From positions 1 to 34,703 of the forward strand of contig CBDUBC010000020.1 in NCBI GenBank assembly GCA_965365285.1: a DNA stretch of 34,703 nt, in the 5' to 3' direction. Shown one piece after another: positions 33,079 through 34,703 of the stretch. The notes under the pieces were generated by a model, which was not told the DNA's origin, did no database searches, and saw only the letters and a list, made by a program, of their open reading frames with translations. Position 1 is the first letter of the stretch; each line of letters starts with the position of its first letter. The position numbers were made by a program, and so were the translations under genes. The DNA comes from JAURDE01 sp965365285 (lineage in GTDB: Bacteria > Bdellovibrionota > Bacteriovoracia > Bacteriovoracales > Bacteriovoracaceae).

Positions 33079-33510
33079 ATGAACTCATCCATAGAAACCC
33101 GCGTCAATAATATCGTAAACTCCTTCCTAGAATATCAAGACTGGGAGGAGCGTTATAAACATCTCATCAAAATGGGAAAAGAGCTCAATGCTTTTCCTGA
33201 AGAGCAAAAGGTTGAAAAAAACCTTATAAAAGGCTGTCAATCCAAGGCTTGGCTTCATGCAGAGTTTAAGGACGGAAGAGTGGTTTTTTATGGCGAGAGT
33301 GAAGCGGCCATCGTTAAAGGAATCATGGCCATTGCACTAAAAGTCTATAGTGGAGCGACTCCAGATGAGATTCTTAATACTAAACCTGATTTCCTAGAAA
33401 CGATTGGCCTTAGAGAGCATCTCTCCATGAATAGAAGTAACGGTCTTTCGTCTCTTTTAAAACTCATTTCAACTTATGCTATTGTTTTCAAAAATTTGGA
33501 GCAGAAATGA
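33079..33510 (+). CDS. sufE: SufE cysteine-desulphurase sulphur acceptor
   Basis: 143 residues, typical for SufE. The persulphide-carrying cysteine is Cys53 in LIKGCQSKAWL, matching the family's V-x-GCQS-x-(V/T)W loop, and SEAAIVKGIMAI matches the following helix. It takes sulphane sulphur from SufS and hands it to SufBCD for Fe-S cluster assembly in the cytoplasm. No suf genes are nearby; instead it overlaps hemB by 4 bases (ATGA), linking Fe-S and haem supply. No Shine-Dalgarno. Confidence 0.93.
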   Translation: MNSSIETRVNNIVNSFLEYQDWEERYKHLIKMGKELNAFPEEQKVEKNLIKGCQSKAWLHAEFKDGRVVFYGESEAAIVKGIMAIALKVYSGATPDEILNTKPDFLETIGLREHLSMNRSNGLSSLLKLISTYAIVFKNLEQK

Positions 33511-34493
33511 TTCTCAAAAGACCAAGAAGAAATCGATCCAGTGAAGTGATACGAAATATGATTCGAGAAAACTCCATTACGGGGCATGATCTTCTTGCCC
33601 CTCTTTTTGTGATGGAAGGTGACAAAACAAAAGTAGAAATTACCTCCATGCCTGGTCAGTATCGTTTCACTCTTGATCTTTTAATCGAAGAAATCAAAGA
33701 ACTTTATGATCTCGGGATTAAAAGCATTGCTCTTTTTCCGGCACTAGATGAAGTTAAAAAAGACAAATGGGCAAAAGAATCAACCAATCCTAATGGTCTC
33801 TATCTTACTGCGATCAAAGAAGTGAAGAAGATCTTTCCTGATCTTGTTCTTATGACCGACGTCGCGATGGATCCCTATTCTAGCGATGGACATGATGGTC
33901 TCGTTTGTGAAGATACAGGCGAGATTCTTAATGACGAAACATTAGAGATTCTCTCCCAAATGGCCGTTGCTCAAGCAAAGGTCGGTGCTGATATTATTGG
34001 ACCAAGTGACATGATGGATGGAAGAGTAAAAGCTATCCGAGAGGCCTTAGAAAAAGAAAATTATAAAAATACTCTCATAATGAGCTACACTGCTAAATAT
34101 GCTTCTCACTTTTATGGACCTTTTAGAGACGCTCTTGAGTCGGCACCTAAGAAAGGGGATAAGAAAACTTATCAAATGGACTACTCTAATTCTAAAGAGG
34201 CCCTCATTGAGGCGAGACTCGATGAAGAAGAAGGAGCCGATATTCTCATGGTTAAACCGGGGCTTTCCTATCTCGATATCATCTCTAAGCTTAAGTCAGA
34301 AAGTAATCTGCCCATAGCTGCTTATAATGTAAGTGGAGAGTATGCCATGGTTAAGGCAGCTCAAGAACGTGGCTGGTTAGATGGAGAAAAAGTGATGATT
34401 GAGATGCTGACGTCTTTTAAGAGGGCGGGCACTGATATCATCCTTACTTACTTTGCTAAAGAGATGGGCAAGGTACTAAGAGATCAGCGTTAG
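33507..34493 (+). CDS. hemB: Delta-aminolaevulinic acid dehydratase (porphobilinogen synthase)
   Basis: 328 residues, full length. It condenses two 5-aminolaevulinate molecules to porphobilinogen. Schiff-base lysines are Lys197 (SYTAKYAS) and Lys250 (ILMVKPGLSYLD). The metal loop reads DVAMDPYSSDGHDG: the three zinc cysteines of E. coli are replaced (Asp118, Asp122, Asp130), which is the magnesium/Pseudomonas-type pattern. The allosteric N-terminal arm begins RRNRSSEVIR. GGAG lies six bases before ATG inside sufE. Its stop overlaps the minus-strand miniprotein gene by 4 bases. Confidence 0.96.
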   Translation: MILKRPRRNRSSEVIRNMIRENSITGHDLLAPLFVMEGDKTKVEITSMPGQYRFTLDLLIEEIKELYDLGIKSIALFPALDEVKKDKWAKESTNPNGLYLTAIKEVKKIFPDLVLMTDVAMDPYSSDGHDGLVCEDTGEILNDETLEILSQMAVAQAKVGADIIGPSDMMDGRVKAIREALEKENYKNTLIMSYTAKYASHFYGPFRDALESAPKKGDKKTYQMDYSNSKEALIEARLDEEEGADILMVKPGLSYLDIISKLKSESNLPIAAYNVSGEYAMVKAAQERGWLDGEKVMIEMLTSFKRAGTDIILTYFAKEMGKVLRDQR

Positions 34494-34606
34494 TCTTTTT
34501 TTACTTTTACTGGGATTTTCTTTTTCTTAGGTTGACTGCTTTTCACAATTTCTTTAGCGATTAATCCGAGGGCCAACGCTATAACTCCAGTGACAATTAT
34601 ATTCAT
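34490..34606 (-). CDS. 38-residue single-pass membrane miniprotein
   Basis: Reads MNIIVTGVIALALGLIAKEI followed by a lysine-rich tail (KKKKIPVKVKKD). One hydrophobic helix (2-17) with a strongly basic C-terminus, so probably N-out or monotopic with the tail in the cytoplasm. Support beyond the reading frame: AAAGGA (34613-34618) six bases before the ATG and TATAAT (34629-34634) further up. It overlaps the convergent hemB stop by 4 bases. No family recognised; it resembles many small membrane proteins with regulatory or assembly roles. Confidence 0.6.
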   Translation of the reverse strand: MNIIVTGVIALALGLIAKEIVKSSQPKKKKIPVKVKKD

Positions 34607-34628
34607 TCTTGATCCTTTCGCTTCTCTA

Positions 34629-34634
34629 ATTATA
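34629..34634 (-). promoter_or_regulatory. -10 box of the miniprotein gene
   Basis: A perfect TATAAT on the minus strand, placing transcription start near 34622, about four bases before the AAAGGA ribosome binding site. The -35 region is poor. Confidence 0.4.
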
Positions 34635-34703
34635 GGGCATGTAGGGATATATCGATAATTTCTTAAAAAACAACAGTCCGATATATAAAGTTATCAGCAA
34701 ATA

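Overview
The window is a compact, low-GC Gram-negative chromosome segment (many LPS, outer-membrane and lipoprotein genes; aerobic metabolism) with about 32 protein genes and no rRNA, tRNA, CRISPR or insertion sequence that I could see. The mix of a giant phage-tail-like fibre lipoprotein with an S74 self-cleaving chaperone domain, orphan chemotaxis-type signalling domains, FecR/beta-barrel genes and a magnesium-type HemB fits a Bdellovibrionota predator, most likely a Bacteriovorax/Halobacteriovorax relative. That placement is inference from gene content and AT-rich codon use, not from a marker gene.

Layout. 1-25: terminator of a gene outside the window. 141-2958: a degenerate CheR-like protein, a haem globin convergent with a class II-like histone-deacetylase-family hydrolase, and a CheC-like phosphatase with a TTG start. 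3010-6656: overlapping MoxR ATPase, DUF58 protein and transglutaminase (TgpA-like) operon. 6648-9225 (minus): three-gene ABC exporter. 9317-9736: glyoxalase I (gloA) with terminator. 9777-12008: two divergent porin-like barrels. 12036-13752 (minus): FecR-domain secreted protein and a response regulator fused to a CheX-like domain; divergent from a TPR/beta-barrel outer-membrane protein (13919-15574). 15869-20636: two roughly 660-residue secreted paralogues of unrecognised family flanking a JAMM/MPN-like metalloprotease gene. 20679-24452: tesA-ybbA-ybbP. 24408-30853 (minus): 1403-residue fibre lipoprotein, O-antigen ligase with TPR tail, and a small periplasmic protein. 31047-33037: thiol-peroxidase-like lipoprotein, CFI-box protein, coiled-coil protein. 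33079-34493: sufE-hemB. 34490-34606 (minus): a 38-residue membrane miniprotein with a good ribosome binding site.

How they may work together. Much of the window concerns the cell envelope: export, lipid/LPS handling, surface fibres and outer-membrane barrels. The fibre gene and O-antigen ligase gene being adjacent and co-oriented suggests joint production of surface structures. sufE and hemB couple Fe-S and haem supply; the globin is a possible haem client. The most novel-looking locus is the paralogue/JAMM cassette at 15869-20636. Several genes have no Shine-Dalgarno sequence but carry a -10-like hexamer ending 6-8 bases before the start codon, so leaderless mRNAs are plausible.
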